Positions 25,530 to 33,616 of a DNA stretch of 52,668 nucleotides are shown here, in pieces; positions within the stretch are counted from its first letter, which is position 1, and the number at the start of each line of letters is the position of its first letter. The notes beneath the pieces are model-generated. The model saw only the letters and a list, made by a program, of their open reading frames with translations, had not been told where the DNA came from and ran no database searches. The translations under genes and the position numbers were made by a program. The DNA comes from Alphaproteobacteria bacterium (GTDB lineage Bacteria > Pseudomonadota > Alphaproteobacteria > Rs-D84), in assembly GCA_029059055.1 (NCBI GenBank), contig JAIDWS010000034.1, forward strand, positions 20,249-72,916. The letters run 5' to 3'.

Positions 25530-26732
25530 TTAGTAATCATCGTTTTGATGCATCTGATATTTTATTATTGTTGCCTCCATTTGTTTAACAATTTCTGATA
25601 CTTTGGCGCGCACGCCGTTTGGGTTGATAACATAGTCACCTTGCTCGGTCTGTATCGCGGTTGATTTTAATATGTCGTTCAATTCTTGTTGCCAATTTTT
25701 GCGTATCATAAACAACTGATTGTTTTCCAATACACACGCATACACGCCGGCAATATATGGTGCGGCAGAACTCTCGCCGCCAGCTACTCTATATTGCCAG
25801 CCGTTTGATTCCAACGGTGTTGTACGCATATTGGTTGGAATGCCAATTCTTTTGTCTGGACCAAACGGCAGATTCATCATGCGAATTGTTTCATCACCTG
25901 CAGCCCGAACATTTGGTTGAATATTCGTCATGTTTGGATTGTTACAAGGCATAAAATCACGGCCGGATAGTGTGGCGGCATTCATATAATCAGATGTGCA
26001 TAAAATTATCTTCACACCGTCTGATTCCAATTGGTCCAGTAAAGCACAAACCTCGGGCGAATGCTTTTTCCGCGCACCCCAACTGCACGACAGAATATTT
26101 ATTTTATTTTCTGGTTTTTGTGCCCGATTGAAATCGATTACATTTTTCAGAATCTGGGTAATGTCTTTATCAAACTTTTTACGGTCTTGGTATGACACCT
26201 TGGTGAAATAATAAACATTCGCATCCGGCGCGATGCCAGTGCTTTTCCCAACCAGTTGCCCCATAACCATACTGGCATGTTTGTTTTGGGGCATTTTCTG
26301 GTCGTGTAAAGGTCCTTGAATAAACTTTATACTATCGGCATATTCTGGGTTGGTGGCGTCCAACATATTGTCTATTACCGCGATGTTTATACCACGCCCG
26401 GTTGCGCCGTTTGGTTTTCCGGCCGGTGCCTTGGCGCGTTCCATTATGGCCAGTGGATTGACCCCAGCCGGCATTTTGTCTGGTGACGGCCAAATTACAT
26501 TTGTGGTCCAACCACGAATTCCGGAACAGGGTAAGGATTCTGTGGGCGCATAGTCAAACAAATGTTTATATTCGCGCAAATCCAGTTCAGACAGGTCGTG
26601 ATAGTCCAATATATGCGCATCTTTAATTTCGTCAATACTGTGAACTTTGATGTACTGCACGCCTTGTTGTGCGGCATTTTTTTGTTTCAGACTGGTTATC
26701 GCATGGTAAAATTTCTTTATATAATTATTCAT
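25530..26732 (-). CDS. Subtilisin-like (S8) serine protease without signal peptide
   Basis: 400 residues. The catalytic triad is readable: Asp121 in INIAVIDN, His152 in KHASMVMG and Ser321 in GGESSAAPYIAG. The usual oxyanion-hole Asn appears to be Asp248 (ILCTSDYM). The N-terminal 110 residues are a prodomain-like or helical region and no export signal is seen, so it may act inside the cell. AAAGG lies before the ATG. Base composition is more AT-rich than the neighbours, which suggests acquisition. It stands alone. Confidence 0.85.
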   Translation of the reverse strand: MNNYIKKFYHAITSLKQKNAAQQGVQYIKVHSIDEIKDAHILDYHDLSELDLREYKHLFDYAPTESLPCSGIRGWTTNVIWPSPDKMPAGVNPLAIMERAKAPAGKPNGATGRGINIAVIDNMLDATNPEYADSIKFIQGPLHDQKMPQNKHASMVMGQLVGKSTGIAPDANVYYFTKVSYQDRKKFDKDITQILKNVIDFNRAQKPENKINILSCSWGARKKHSPEVCALLDQLESDGVKIILCTSDYMNAATLSGRDFMPCNNPNMTNIQPNVRAAGDETIRMMNLPFGPDKRIGIPTNMRTTPLESNGWQYRVAGGESSAAPYIAGVYACVLENNQLFMIRKNWQQELNDILKSTAIQTEQGDYVINPNGVRAKVSEIVKQMEATIIKYQMHQNDDY

Positions 26733-26808
26733 CTATTAGCCTTTGGGTCAATAATACCAGATAGTTCAATATATTGCAAAATTGCTCATGACGAATTCGT
26801 ACTTATAA

Positions 26809-26832
26809 GAAAGACTGGTTTTCTAGTCTTTT
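26809..26832 (+). terminator. Terminator-like hairpin
   Basis: AAAGACT, 8-nt loop, AGTCTTTTTT on the plus strand. No plus-strand gene lies directly upstream. Confidence 0.55.
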
Positions 26833-26843
26833 TTGTTTAATTG

Positions 26844-26892
26844 GTTCGAAAGTCAGCAAAAATTGTCATTTTTCAAAATCAAGCTTTCGAAC
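26844..26892. repeat. 9-N31-9 inverted repeat (fourth member of the family)
   Basis: GTTCGAAAG (26844-26852) and CTTTCGAAC (26884-26892) are perfect arms around 31 nt. The same geometry is seen at 47305-47353, 48848-48896 and 49781-49829. Confidence 0.7.
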
Positions 26893-26920
26893 TCCGCACA
26901 ATGCTTGCGCATCCAACTAA

Positions 26921-26943
26921 AAACCGCCCTTTTGGGCGGTTTT
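26921..26943 (-). terminator. Terminator of tRNA-Gln
   Basis: AAACCGCCC/GGGCGGTTT stem just downstream of the tRNA on the minus strand. Confidence 0.85.
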
Positions 26944-26951
26944 GTCTATCT

Positions 26952-27025
26952 TGGTTGGGGCAGCTGGATTCGAACCAACACTGACGGAGTCAGAGTCCGG
27001 AGTTCTACCGTTAAACTATGCCCCA
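26952..27025 (-). tRNA. tRNA-Gln (CTG anticodon)
   Basis: The acceptor is TGGGGCA/TGCCCCA, the discriminator is A and CCA is encoded. The anticodon loop CTCTGAC gives CTG (26991-26993 on the complement), and the T-loop is TTCGAAT. One weak pair sits at the base of the anticodon stem. Identity is from the anticodon and the Gln-like UGGGG start. Confidence 0.88.
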
Positions 27026-27125
27026 AGCGCGCCCATTATATGAGCATTCTGTTACGATTTCAAGTCTTATTTTCATAAAATTTATTTGTCCCGCAGATAT
27101 CCCGGATTTCATGGCCCGATTTGGG

Positions 27126-28343
27126 TTATTCATAGCGCAGGCTGTCAATGGGATTCAATTTTGATGCCTTGATCGCGGGAACAACGCCCGAAACCAATCC
27201 AACCACAACGGCAACCGTTACCGATACAACCACCGGCCATATACTGAACGGAACGTTATAGTTCAATAAAATGCGGCCAACGCCCTGGGACAAACCAATA
27301 CCCAACAGCAATCCAACCATCGACCCCATAAACGAAATCAAAATGGATTCTGATAAAAACTGGATGATAATGACTTTTTCTTGGGCACCGATTGCTTTGC
27401 GGATACCAATTTCCCGGGTGCGTTCCGCAACCGATACCAGCATCATATTCATAATCCCAATTGACCCAACCAATAATGATACCGCGGCAATCGCAACCAA
27501 CAACATTTTCAAATACCCCGTCACGGTTTCCATTGTTTCCATGACCTGTTTCATGTCGGTCACCTGGAAATCGTCTGCGTCACTGTCTTTTAGATTATGA
27601 CGCTGGCGCAACAGTGCGGTTATTTGGTCGGTCACAATATTGTTATCGGCATCCTGGTACAGTTTCAGCGAAATCATTTGAACAGAATTATAAAAACGAC
27701 TGCCCGACAGGCGCTTTTTCAATGTCGTAATCGGGATGATTATCATGTCATCCTGGCTGCCCATGGTGGAATCCCCCTTGGCCCGGGTTACGCCAATGAT
27801 GGTGAACGGCGTGCTTTGGATACGGATAACCTGGCCAACGGGGTCGTCCGGCAACCCCAATTCTGTGGCGGTTTCCGGCCCAATAACCGCGTGCGTGGAC
27901 GCATTGCGCACCGACGACGAATCAAAAAAAGTCCCATATGCCATTTCAATATTTTGCACCGTCGCATAATCCGGATAACATCCCACCAAAGAAGTTGCCC
28001 AGTTTTTATTACCAAACACAACCTGGGCCGAACCGTTTTGGACCGGGGTTACGGCGGCGACATCCGGCAATTGGCCGATGTATTGGGCATCTTCCATGGT
28101 CAACGTATTTCTGTTACCGCCACGGACACCGGCGCTTTGTGCCGCGCCGGCGCGTATCATAATGGTGTTCGTCCCCAGCGATGAAAACTGGTCTGTGACC
28201 TGTTTTTCAACGGTTTCGCCGACCGCCACCATAATTACAACGGCCATAACACCGATAACAATCCCCAGAACCGTCAGAAAAGACCGCATTTTGTTGCCGC
28301 CAATCGACAGCCAGGATTCCTTTGCAATATCATAGATTGTCAT
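27126..28343 (-). CDS. macB: MacB-type ABC transporter permease (FtsX-like)
   Basis: 405 residues. It begins with an FtsX-like helix (NKMRSFLTVLGIVIGVMAVV), followed by a large periplasmic domain (about 45-270). Three C-terminal helices hold RTREIGIRKAIGA, a hallmark of MacB/LolC-type permeases. Here the permease and ATPase are separate genes, unlike E. coli MacB. The start overlaps the ATPase stop (ATGA-like junction at 28340-28343). It is the last gene of a tolC-macA-macB operon driven from the ECF-type promoter at 31644-31668. Confidence 0.92.
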   Translation of the reverse strand: MTIYDIAKESWLSIGGNKMRSFLTVLGIVIGVMAVVIMVAVGETVEKQVTDQFSSLGTNTIMIRAGAAQSAGVRGGNRNTLTMEDAQYIGQLPDVAAVTPVQNGSAQVVFGNKNWATSLVGCYPDYATVQNIEMAYGTFFDSSSVRNASTHAVIGPETATELGLPDDPVGQVIRIQSTPFTIIGVTRAKGDSTMGSQDDMIIIPITTLKKRLSGSRFYNSVQMISLKLYQDADNNIVTDQITALLRQRHNLKDSDADDFQVTDMKQVMETMETVTGYLKMLLVAIAAVSLLVGSIGIMNMMLVSVAERTREIGIRKAIGAQEKVIIIQFLSESILISFMGSMVGLLLGIGLSQGVGRILLNYNVPFSIWPVVVSVTVAVVVGLVSGVVPAIKASKLNPIDSLRYE

Positions 28344-29086
28344 TTTTTCCGTACCTTGGTTCCTGATTTTGTTAACACAGATTCGCATGATGGGACACGC
28401 CCGTCATAAGTTATATGGCCGTCATGAATATGGATAACGCGATGCGAATACCGGGCAATATCAAATTCATGCGTAATCATGACGATTGTAATTCCGCGTT
28501 CTTGATTTAACTGTTTCAAGAATTTCAAGATTTCATTGCCCATTTTTGAATCCAATGCGCCGGTCGGTTCGTCCGCCAAAATCAGTTTCGGATCACCGGC
28601 CAAGGCGCGCGCAATCGCAACCCGTTGCTTCATACCGCCGGACAATTGGGTCGGCAAATATGTTTCAAATTTTTCCAAGCCCACCAATTTTAACTTTTCA
28701 CGCGCACGGCGCACCCGTTCGCGCATCGGCAAACCGCGATACATCAATGGCAACATGATGTTGTCCAGTATGTTACGCTTTGGCAACAGGTTAAAGTTTT
28801 GAAACACAAACCCAATGTATTCGTTGCGAACCGTGGCCAATTCATCCGGTGTCATCTGGGTGATGTCTTTGCCATACAGGCGGTACACCCCCGATGACGG
28901 CGTATCCAACGCGCCGATAATATTCATACACGTTGATTTGCCCGACCCGGACGGCCCCATAATGGAAACGAATTCACCGGGGAAAACATCAAATGTGTTA
29001 TCAAACAAAACCTGTTGTTCGCCCCCCATTTCCAAGGGAAAGCGTTTGCAGATTTTCTGCATTGAAATAATCGGAATATCTTTCAT
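28340..29086 (-). CDS. MacB/LolD-type ABC transporter ATPase
   Basis: About 248 residues. Walker A is GPSGSGKST, the signature is LSGGMKQR, Walker B is [12 protein letters not shown] and the H-loop is ITHEFD. It energises the separate MacB permease encoded next. A start 12 nt upstream is possible; 29086 is preferred because GGGG lies 7 nt before it. Confidence 0.93.
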   Translation of the reverse strand: MKDIPIISMQKICKRFPLEMGGEQQVLFDNTFDVFPGEFVSIMGPSGSGKSTCMNIIGALDTPSSGVYRLYGKDITQMTPDELATVRNEYIGFVFQNFNLLPKRNILDNIMLPLMYRGLPMRERVRRAREKLKLVGLEKFETYLPTQLSGGMKQRVAIARALAGDPKLILADEPTGALDSKMGNEILKFLKQLNQERGITIVMITHEFDIARYSHRVIHIHDGHITYDGRVPSCESVLTKSGTKVRKK

Positions 29087-29106
29087 TTTATGCCCCATCG
29101 GTTTGT

Positions 29107-30300
29107 TTACATTGGGCCGCCACGACCACCCGGCCCACCCATCATGCCGCCGCGATGCGACGTGTTTGTGGTGGATGTGGTGGTTTGACCGATATATCCC
29201 ACAATAATTTTATCCCCCGGCTGGATACCGTCCGAAATAATCTGGGTTTCGGTTGCCGTCGACAGCCCTTTTTCATATTCGACAAAGACAACGTCCGAAC
29301 CACGCAAAATCGCCAGATGCGTCGTCGGTGAAATGGATTCATCCAATCCATCAAACAGATTGGCATACGACCGAACCAGAAAGGCCGCATTTTGCGCTTT
29401 CCACGCATCGGACGCCGCATCCACAACAATGGTGACAAAGGCTGTCATCCCCGGCATCAAATTCAAATCCGGATTTTCAACATCAATGACAACCGTATAA
29501 ACAACAACGTTGGATGTCGTGATTGGCGATAAACGAATTTGTTTGACGACACCATCAAATGTTTCGGTCGGATACGCATCAACCGTAAAGGTTACCGATT
29601 GCCCCTGTTTGATAACACCAATATCCGCTTCGGATACAGATGTTTCAATCTGCATCTTGGTCAAATCTTCGGCAATTTCGAACAAATCCGGCGTTTGAAA
29701 CGATGCCGCAACGGTTTGGCCTTTGTCGACCTTGCGCGAAATGACGGTACCGTCCACCGGCGATGTAATGGTGGCGTATCCCAAATTGGTCAACGCACGT
29801 TCGTATTGTGATTGCGCCTGTAACACAGATTGTTCGGCGGTTTCATAATTGGTCTGTGTTGATTCCAATTCAGCCCGGGAAATATACCCGTCCGCATATA
29901 AAATTTTATTGCGTTCGTATTCTGCCATGGCCAGATTTCGCTTGGATTCCGCAGACATCAGCGACGCCCGGGATTCGTTCACAGACGCCTGTAACACAGT
30001 CGGTTCAATCGTCAGCAAAACGTCACCCTTTTTAACCTGGGAATTATAATCGACATACAGATTATCAATCGTGCCGGACACCTGGGACCCGACGGACACA
30101 GTGTTGACCGGTTGAATTTCACCGGTGGCGGTCACTGTTTGGGACAAATTGCCGCGGGTGACAGCCACAGTCACATAGTCTTTTTTGGCGCCGCCATTGC
30201 CCCCGCCAAAGATTGCCCAAATACCGGCTGTTAACACCGCAACCATTAAAATCAGATACTTATGCCGCCATACCCATGGCTTGTTTTTTTTATTGTTCAT
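29107..30300 (-). CDS. macA: MacA-like periplasmic adaptor (HlyD family)
   Basis: 397 residues: an N-terminal transmembrane anchor (about 14-32), a lipoyl/barrel-sandwich domain (VSVGSQVSGTIDNLYVD and GYATITSPVDGTVISRKVDKG) split by a coiled-coil hairpin of about 80 residues (SRASLMSAESKRNLAMAEYE), then a beta-barrel domain. It ends in a Gly/Met-rich tail. It bridges the inner-membrane MacB and outer-membrane TolC. Its start overlaps the tolC end by 11 nt. Confidence 0.92.
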   Translation of the reverse strand: MNNKKNKPWVWRHKYLILMVAVLTAGIWAIFGGGNGGAKKDYVTVAVTRGNLSQTVTATGEIQPVNTVSVGSQVSGTIDNLYVDYNSQVKKGDVLLTIEPTVLQASVNESRASLMSAESKRNLAMAEYERNKILYADGYISRAELESTQTNYETAEQSVLQAQSQYERALTNLGYATITSPVDGTVISRKVDKGQTVAASFQTPDLFEIAEDLTKMQIETSVSEADIGVIKQGQSVTFTVDAYPTETFDGVVKQIRLSPITTSNVVVYTVVIDVENPDLNLMPGMTAFVTIVVDAASDAWKAQNAAFLVRSYANLFDGLDESISPTTHLAILRGSDVVFVEYEKGLSTATETQIISDGIQPGDKIIVGYIGQTTTSTTNTSHRGGMMGGPGGRGGPM

Positions 30301-31618
30301 CTTTTACCCCGTCCAGTTCAGATTTGATATCACCAATTGCCAGCGCAACCGCGGCACGTTTAATAAACAGGTCATATTTTGCAGAATTATGTTGCTTTTG
30401 CGCATCCACCAATTCTGATTGCGCCTGTTGCCAATCCAGCATGGTGGCCCGACCAACCTTGTACATGCCGGCCGTGACTTTTTCAGATTCCGTGGCAGAT
30501 TTGACCAACGCATGCGTTTGGGTCAATACGGTGCGCGCCGTTTTATAGTTCTGGTATGCGGTAAACACATCCATCATGGCCTGGTTCGATGTATCACGCG
30601 CCTGGTACTTGGCACGTTCATAATCGGCCTGGGCCTGGCGGGCGCCATAGACATTTGCAAATCCCGCAAACAACGGCATTGATGCGCGGATACCAATGCT
30701 GCCATTGATTTTGTCACCGGTTGGCGCAAACGTATCGGCAAAACGGTCATCATTCCATGACAGCGACCCCGTTGCCGATATAGACGGCAAATTTTTCAAG
30801 AACGCCGAATTACGCTTATGCCATGCCGCGTCTTGGTTTGCCGATGCACGTAACAAATCCGGGCGTTGTTTCTGGGCAATCGCAATCAGATTATCAATAC
30901 TTTCGCTTTCTGCGTCTGTGCCGAATGTGGACGACATATCCGCAATTTTTATCTGTTGGTCCGCCGGGAACGATAATTTGGTTAACAGCGTTCCCTGGGC
31001 AATTTCACGGTTATTTTTTGCGCGTTCCAAGGATAATTTTGAACTGGCCAATGTGGTTTCAGCCTTTAACACATCGGATTTGGCAACGGCGCCGGCCTTG
31101 TACTTCTTATTGGCGGTGTCGTACGCCGTTTGGGCAACGGTCAACGCCGATGTGGCCGTTTCAACGTCCGCATCTGCATTTAACAGTTCATAATATGACC
31201 CGACCATGCCGTAAACAAAGTTCTGGATTGTTTCACTGAATTCAAATCCCGCGGCACGATATGTATCAATCATTTGATTCATGTCCGACAGACGCTTGCC
31301 AAAATCAAATATCAAATACGATGCGGAAATGGATGCACCATACGACCAATCGTCCCATTGCCGGTTCTGATAATTTCGGCCCATGGACAGCCCGGCATTA
31401 ATACTGGGCAAATAATTGGCGTAACCGGCGTTTTTACCGAACCGCGCAGATTGCAACGAAGCATAGGCCGCAGCCGTTTGGGGATTGCGACACAACCCCA
31501 ATTCTATTACCTGTTGCAGGGTTAATTCATCATCCGGGACATTTCGGCGTGTGGCACAATCATCCACCCCCCAGGCCAGACTTGGCACCAGCCCACAGAT
31601 TAAGGCATATTTTTTCAT
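30290..31618 (-). CDS. tolC: TolC family outer-membrane efflux channel
   Basis: 442 residues with a signal peptide ending near LAWG. Two long alpha-helical repeats typical of OEP proteins are visible (TLQQVIELGLCRNPQTAAAY; AQADYERAKYQARDTSNQA), and short strand segments (SISASYLIFDFGKRL) line the barrel. Together with MacA and MacB it would form a tripartite pump for drugs, peptides or siderophores. It is first in the operon. GGGAGG before the ATG and an ECF-type promoter place it under the nearby sigma factor. Confidence 0.9.
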   Translation of the reverse strand: MKKYALICGLVPSLAWGVDDCATRRNVPDDELTLQQVIELGLCRNPQTAAAYASLQSARFGKNAGYANYLPSINAGLSMGRNYQNRQWDDWSYGASISASYLIFDFGKRLSDMNQMIDTYRAAGFEFSETIQNFVYGMVGSYYELLNADADVETATSALTVAQTAYDTANKKYKAGAVAKSDVLKAETTLASSKLSLERAKNNREIAQGTLLTKLSFPADQQIKIADMSSTFGTDAESESIDNLIAIAQKQRPDLLRASANQDAAWHKRNSAFLKNLPSISATGSLSWNDDRFADTFAPTGDKINGSIGIRASMPLFAGFANVYGARQAQADYERAKYQARDTSNQAMMDVFTAYQNYKTARTVLTQTHALVKSATESEKVTAGMYKVGRATMLDWQQAQSELVDAQKQHNSAKYDLFIKRAAVALAIGDIKSELDGVKDEQ

Positions 31619-31643
31619 TAAATTCCTCCCTACATTTTTGTAT

Positions 31644-31668
31644 AACGATATTATTCCTAGGGAAGTTC
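31644..31668 (-). promoter_or_regulatory. ECF-type promoter of the tolC-macAB operon
   Basis: Minus strand GAAC (31665-31668), N17, CGTT (31644-31647). Extended similarity TGAACTT...ATCGTTATA is shared with the sites at 32798-32822 and 33588-33612. The ATG lies 25 nt after the CGTT. Confidence 0.7.
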
Positions 31669-31677
31669 AAAAAAAAT

Positions 31678-31702
31678 GAACCGCACCAGCATTTTTTTCG
31701 TT
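31678..31702 (+). promoter_or_regulatory. ECF-type promoter of the 31741 gene
   Basis: Plus strand GAAC (31678-31681), N17, CGTT (31699-31702), 38 nt before the ATG. It is divergent from, and adjacent to, the tolC promoter. Confidence 0.62.
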
Positions 31703-31740
31703 TCACATGGTACAGGACCCCATAGAAAGGAGAAAAGTCC

Positions 31741-32070
31741 ATGAACAAAAAACTGATTATCGCATCACTGGGCGCGGTATTGTCGTTCGGGGCATTTGCC
31801 GACACGCCCCAGCCCCCACAGAACGCCGATGAACACGGCCCGCGCAATGGCGGCGGCATGATGGCCAATTTGACCGAAGACCAGAAATCTTGCATCGCCC
31901 AATATGGATGCGCCATGCCGGAAAAAACCGCCCCAGGCGAAAAACCGGAAATGTCCGCCGAAAAAACAGAATCCATGGAATGTATGCGCAATGCAATGAC
32001 ATCATGTGGGGTACAAATGCCCGACCGCCCGGAAAAACCACGTGGCGAAAAACCGGCCGATGCGCAATAA
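31741..32070 (+). CDS. Small secreted LTEDQ-type protein with four cysteines
   Basis: 109 residues with signal peptide cut after SFGAFA. The mature part has LTEDQKSCIAQYGC and MECMRNAMTSCG, followed by a charged Pro/Lys-rich tail. The LTxDQ element recalls Spy/CpxP proteins, but the cysteine pairs are distinctive. Probably periplasmic. AAGGAG lies before the ATG, and the upstream GAAC-N17-CGTT site places it in the same regulon as the Spy-like and efflux genes. Confidence 0.72.
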   Translation: MNKKLIIASLGAVLSFGAFADTPQPPQNADEHGPRNGGGMMANLTEDQKSCIAQYGCAMPEKTAPGEKPEMSAEKTESMECMRNAMTSCGVQMPDRPEKPRGEKPADAQ

Positions 32071-32092
32071 CCCACCCATCCCCACAACAAAT

Positions 32093-32116
32093 AAAACCCC
32101 GGTTTCCCGGGGTTTT
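32093..32116 (+). terminator. Intrinsic terminator
   Basis: AAAACCCCGG / CCGGGGTTTT hairpin after the 31741 gene. Confidence 0.85.
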
Positions 32117-32143
32117 AAATATCCAAGCCAATACGTTTATTGT

Positions 32144-32764
32144 TTATTTTCCGTCTGGCTGCGGGTCGACTGTTGCAGTGCCCGCATCATTTCTTGCGCC
32201 AGTTTTTCCAGCGCCCGGGGCCGGCGTTTTATTGTGATTTTCATTGTGTTTCTGTTCCAGTGCTTTTTTCTGTTCATCGGTCAGGATAGATTCAAAATCA
32301 CGCTTATGCTTTTCCATGACATCGTGTTGTTGTTCACGCAATTTCTTCATATCCTTGCGCAGGTCATTACGCATGGTTTCAATTTTGCGAAATTGTTCAT
32401 CGGTCAATATGGCTTCGAACCGTTCGCGGTATTTTTCACGCAAATCATCTTCGTCATCGCGCAATCTTTTCATATCTTTTTTCAGATTTTTATCCAAAAC
32501 CTTGATTTTATCGCGCTGTTTATCGGTCAATTTGATTTTTCCGCCAAACGGTTCACCGCCAAATCGCCCGGGCCATCTGTTAAACCCGTGGGGCGGCGGC
32601 ATCATCGGTCCACCGTCAATGACAAATACGGGGCGCGGCCCACTGTCCAGCATGACATTTTCAAAACGCCGGTCGCCACCATCGGTGGATTTGCCGTTTG
32701 CCATGGTAACGGTGGCACACAACATAACCACAGATAATGCAGATATAAGTGTCGTTTTGTTCAT
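32144..32764 (-). CDS. Spy/CpxP-like periplasmic LTxxQ protein
   Basis: 206 residues with a signal peptide (cut near TMA). Three LTDxQ repeats (LTDKQRDKIK, LTDEQFRKIE, LTDEQKKALE) lie in long charged helices (about 78-170), the CpxP/Spy pattern of periplasmic chaperones and stress sensors. The tail is low complexity. It follows the ECF sigma gene by 49 nt but also has its own GAAC-N17-CGTT site inside the end of that gene, so it could be both reporter and effector of the response. Confidence 0.85.
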   Translation of the reverse strand: MNKTTLISALSVVMLCATVTMANGKSTDGGDRRFENVMLDSGPRPVFVIDGGPMMPPPHGFNRWPGRFGGEPFGGKIKLTDKQRDKIKVLDKNLKKDMKRLRDDEDDLREKYRERFEAILTDEQFRKIETMRNDLRKDMKKLREQQHDVMEKHKRDFESILTDEQKKALEQKHNENHNKTPAPGAGKTGARNDAGTATVDPQPDGK

Positions 32765-32797
32765 TTTGTTCTTCCTTTTGGCTTGTACACTGTATAT

Positions 32798-32822
32798 AAC
32801 GATTTTTTATCCGTCAAAGTTC
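32798..32822 (-). promoter_or_regulatory. ECF-type promoter of the Spy-like gene
   Basis: Minus strand GAAC (32819-32822), N17, CGTT (32798-32801). The match to the other sites extends over TGAACTTT and ATCGTTATATA. It starts within the last codons of the sigma gene. Confidence 0.72.
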
Positions 32823-33308
32823 ATTTGGTTTCAAGAAACACAACCGCTGGGCCAGTATTTTCCGCGCCGAAAACAGGCGTGATTTAACCGTACCAACCGG
32901 GACATTCAACCGTTTGGCAATATCGTCCAGGGGCATGTATTCAAATTCGTGTAAAACGATGACTTGGCGCATTTTGCGCGGCAAACTGTTGACCGCGGCC
33001 AAGATAATCTTTTGCCGTTCGTTTTGCGTGAATTTGATTTCCGGATTTTGACGTTCATCCGTGACATCACGCGGCATATCGACATGTTTACAGGCATGGA
33101 CAACAAATTTGGATTTGAAATAATCCCGGCATATATTTGTTGCCACGATACAGACCCAGGCGCGTTCTTTGCCCTGGTCGACATATTGTTCCTGTTTCTG
33201 CCACAAACGAAAGAAAATTTCTTGTTCCAAATCCGGATTGGCACCACCCGTTTTTTGACGGATAATTTTACGAACGGTTTTGCTGTATTTATCGACCAGA
33301 TTGAACAT
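32814..33308 (-). CDS. ECF-type RNA polymerase sigma factor
   Basis: 164 residues containing only regions 2 and 4. Region 2 is EQEIFFRLWQKQEQY then RAWVCIVATNICRDYFKSK. Region 4 has the helix-turn-helix LPRKMRQVIVLHEFEY-MPLDDIAKRL then VPVGTVKSRLFSARKIL. It should direct polymerase to envelope-response genes. Its start shares an A with the stop of the upstream small membrane gene (TAATG), so the two are coupled. Four nearby GAAC-N17-CGTT sites are its likely targets, including its own operon. Confidence 0.9.
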   Translation of the reverse strand: MFNLVDKYSKTVRKIIRQKTGGANPDLEQEIFFRLWQKQEQYVDQGKERAWVCIVATNICRDYFKSKFVVHACKHVDMPRDVTDERQNPEIKFTQNERQKIILAAVNSLPRKMRQVIVLHEFEYMPLDDIAKRLNVPVGTVKSRLFSARKILAQRLCFLKPNEL

Positions 33309-33559
33309 TAAATGACCCCCAGTGCGTCAAACTCGTCAATATAATACGCGGTTTGAATTTCGGACTGGGAATTGGTGTATAATTTTGCATACAAATCATC
33401 AATGCGGTTTTGGTTATTATGAAAACCAATGATTGCCGGCGCAATCACCAACACCGCAAACGCGGTTGCGAAACCATACCTTATACACACTCTCCTTTCC
33501 TGTTTGTTTCTAAGGTATAATGGTCTTGCTTCTTGTAACAAACTTGAAACGGAATCCAT
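33308..33559 (-). CDS. Small membrane protein, candidate anti-sigma factor
   Basis: 83 residues: a cytosolic arm of about 27 residues, one transmembrane helix (about 28-46, FATAFAVLVIAPAIIGF) and about 35 residues outside. It is co-translated with the ECF sigma gene (stop/start overlap), the usual place of an anti-sigma factor. It lacks a recognisable zinc anti-sigma motif (HxxxCxxC) and is shorter than known anti-sigmas, so the role is inferred from context only. Confidence 0.6.
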   Translation of the reverse strand: MDSVSSLLQEARPLYLRNKQERRVCIRYGFATAFAVLVIAPAIIGFHNNQNRIDDLYAKLYTNSQSEIQTAYYIDEFDALGVI

Positions 33560-33587
33560 TGGGCTTTACCTCTTATTCAACTATACT

Positions 33588-33612
33588 AACGATAATTGAA
33601 CAAATAAAGTTC
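33588..33612 (-). promoter_or_regulatory. Autoregulatory ECF-type promoter of the sigma operon
   Basis: Minus strand GAAC (33609-33612), N17, CGTT (33588-33591), in the same extended context TGAACTTT...ATCGTTA as the Spy-like site. The ATG is 28 nt downstream. Confidence 0.72.
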
Positions 33613-33616
33613 AAAA

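Noticed and set aside
25192..25533. Plus-strand gene ending at 25533
   Set aside because: It overlaps the lipoprotein antisense and passes through the inverted repeat. Only the last 25 codons look protein-like; it may be a fragment but cannot be supported.
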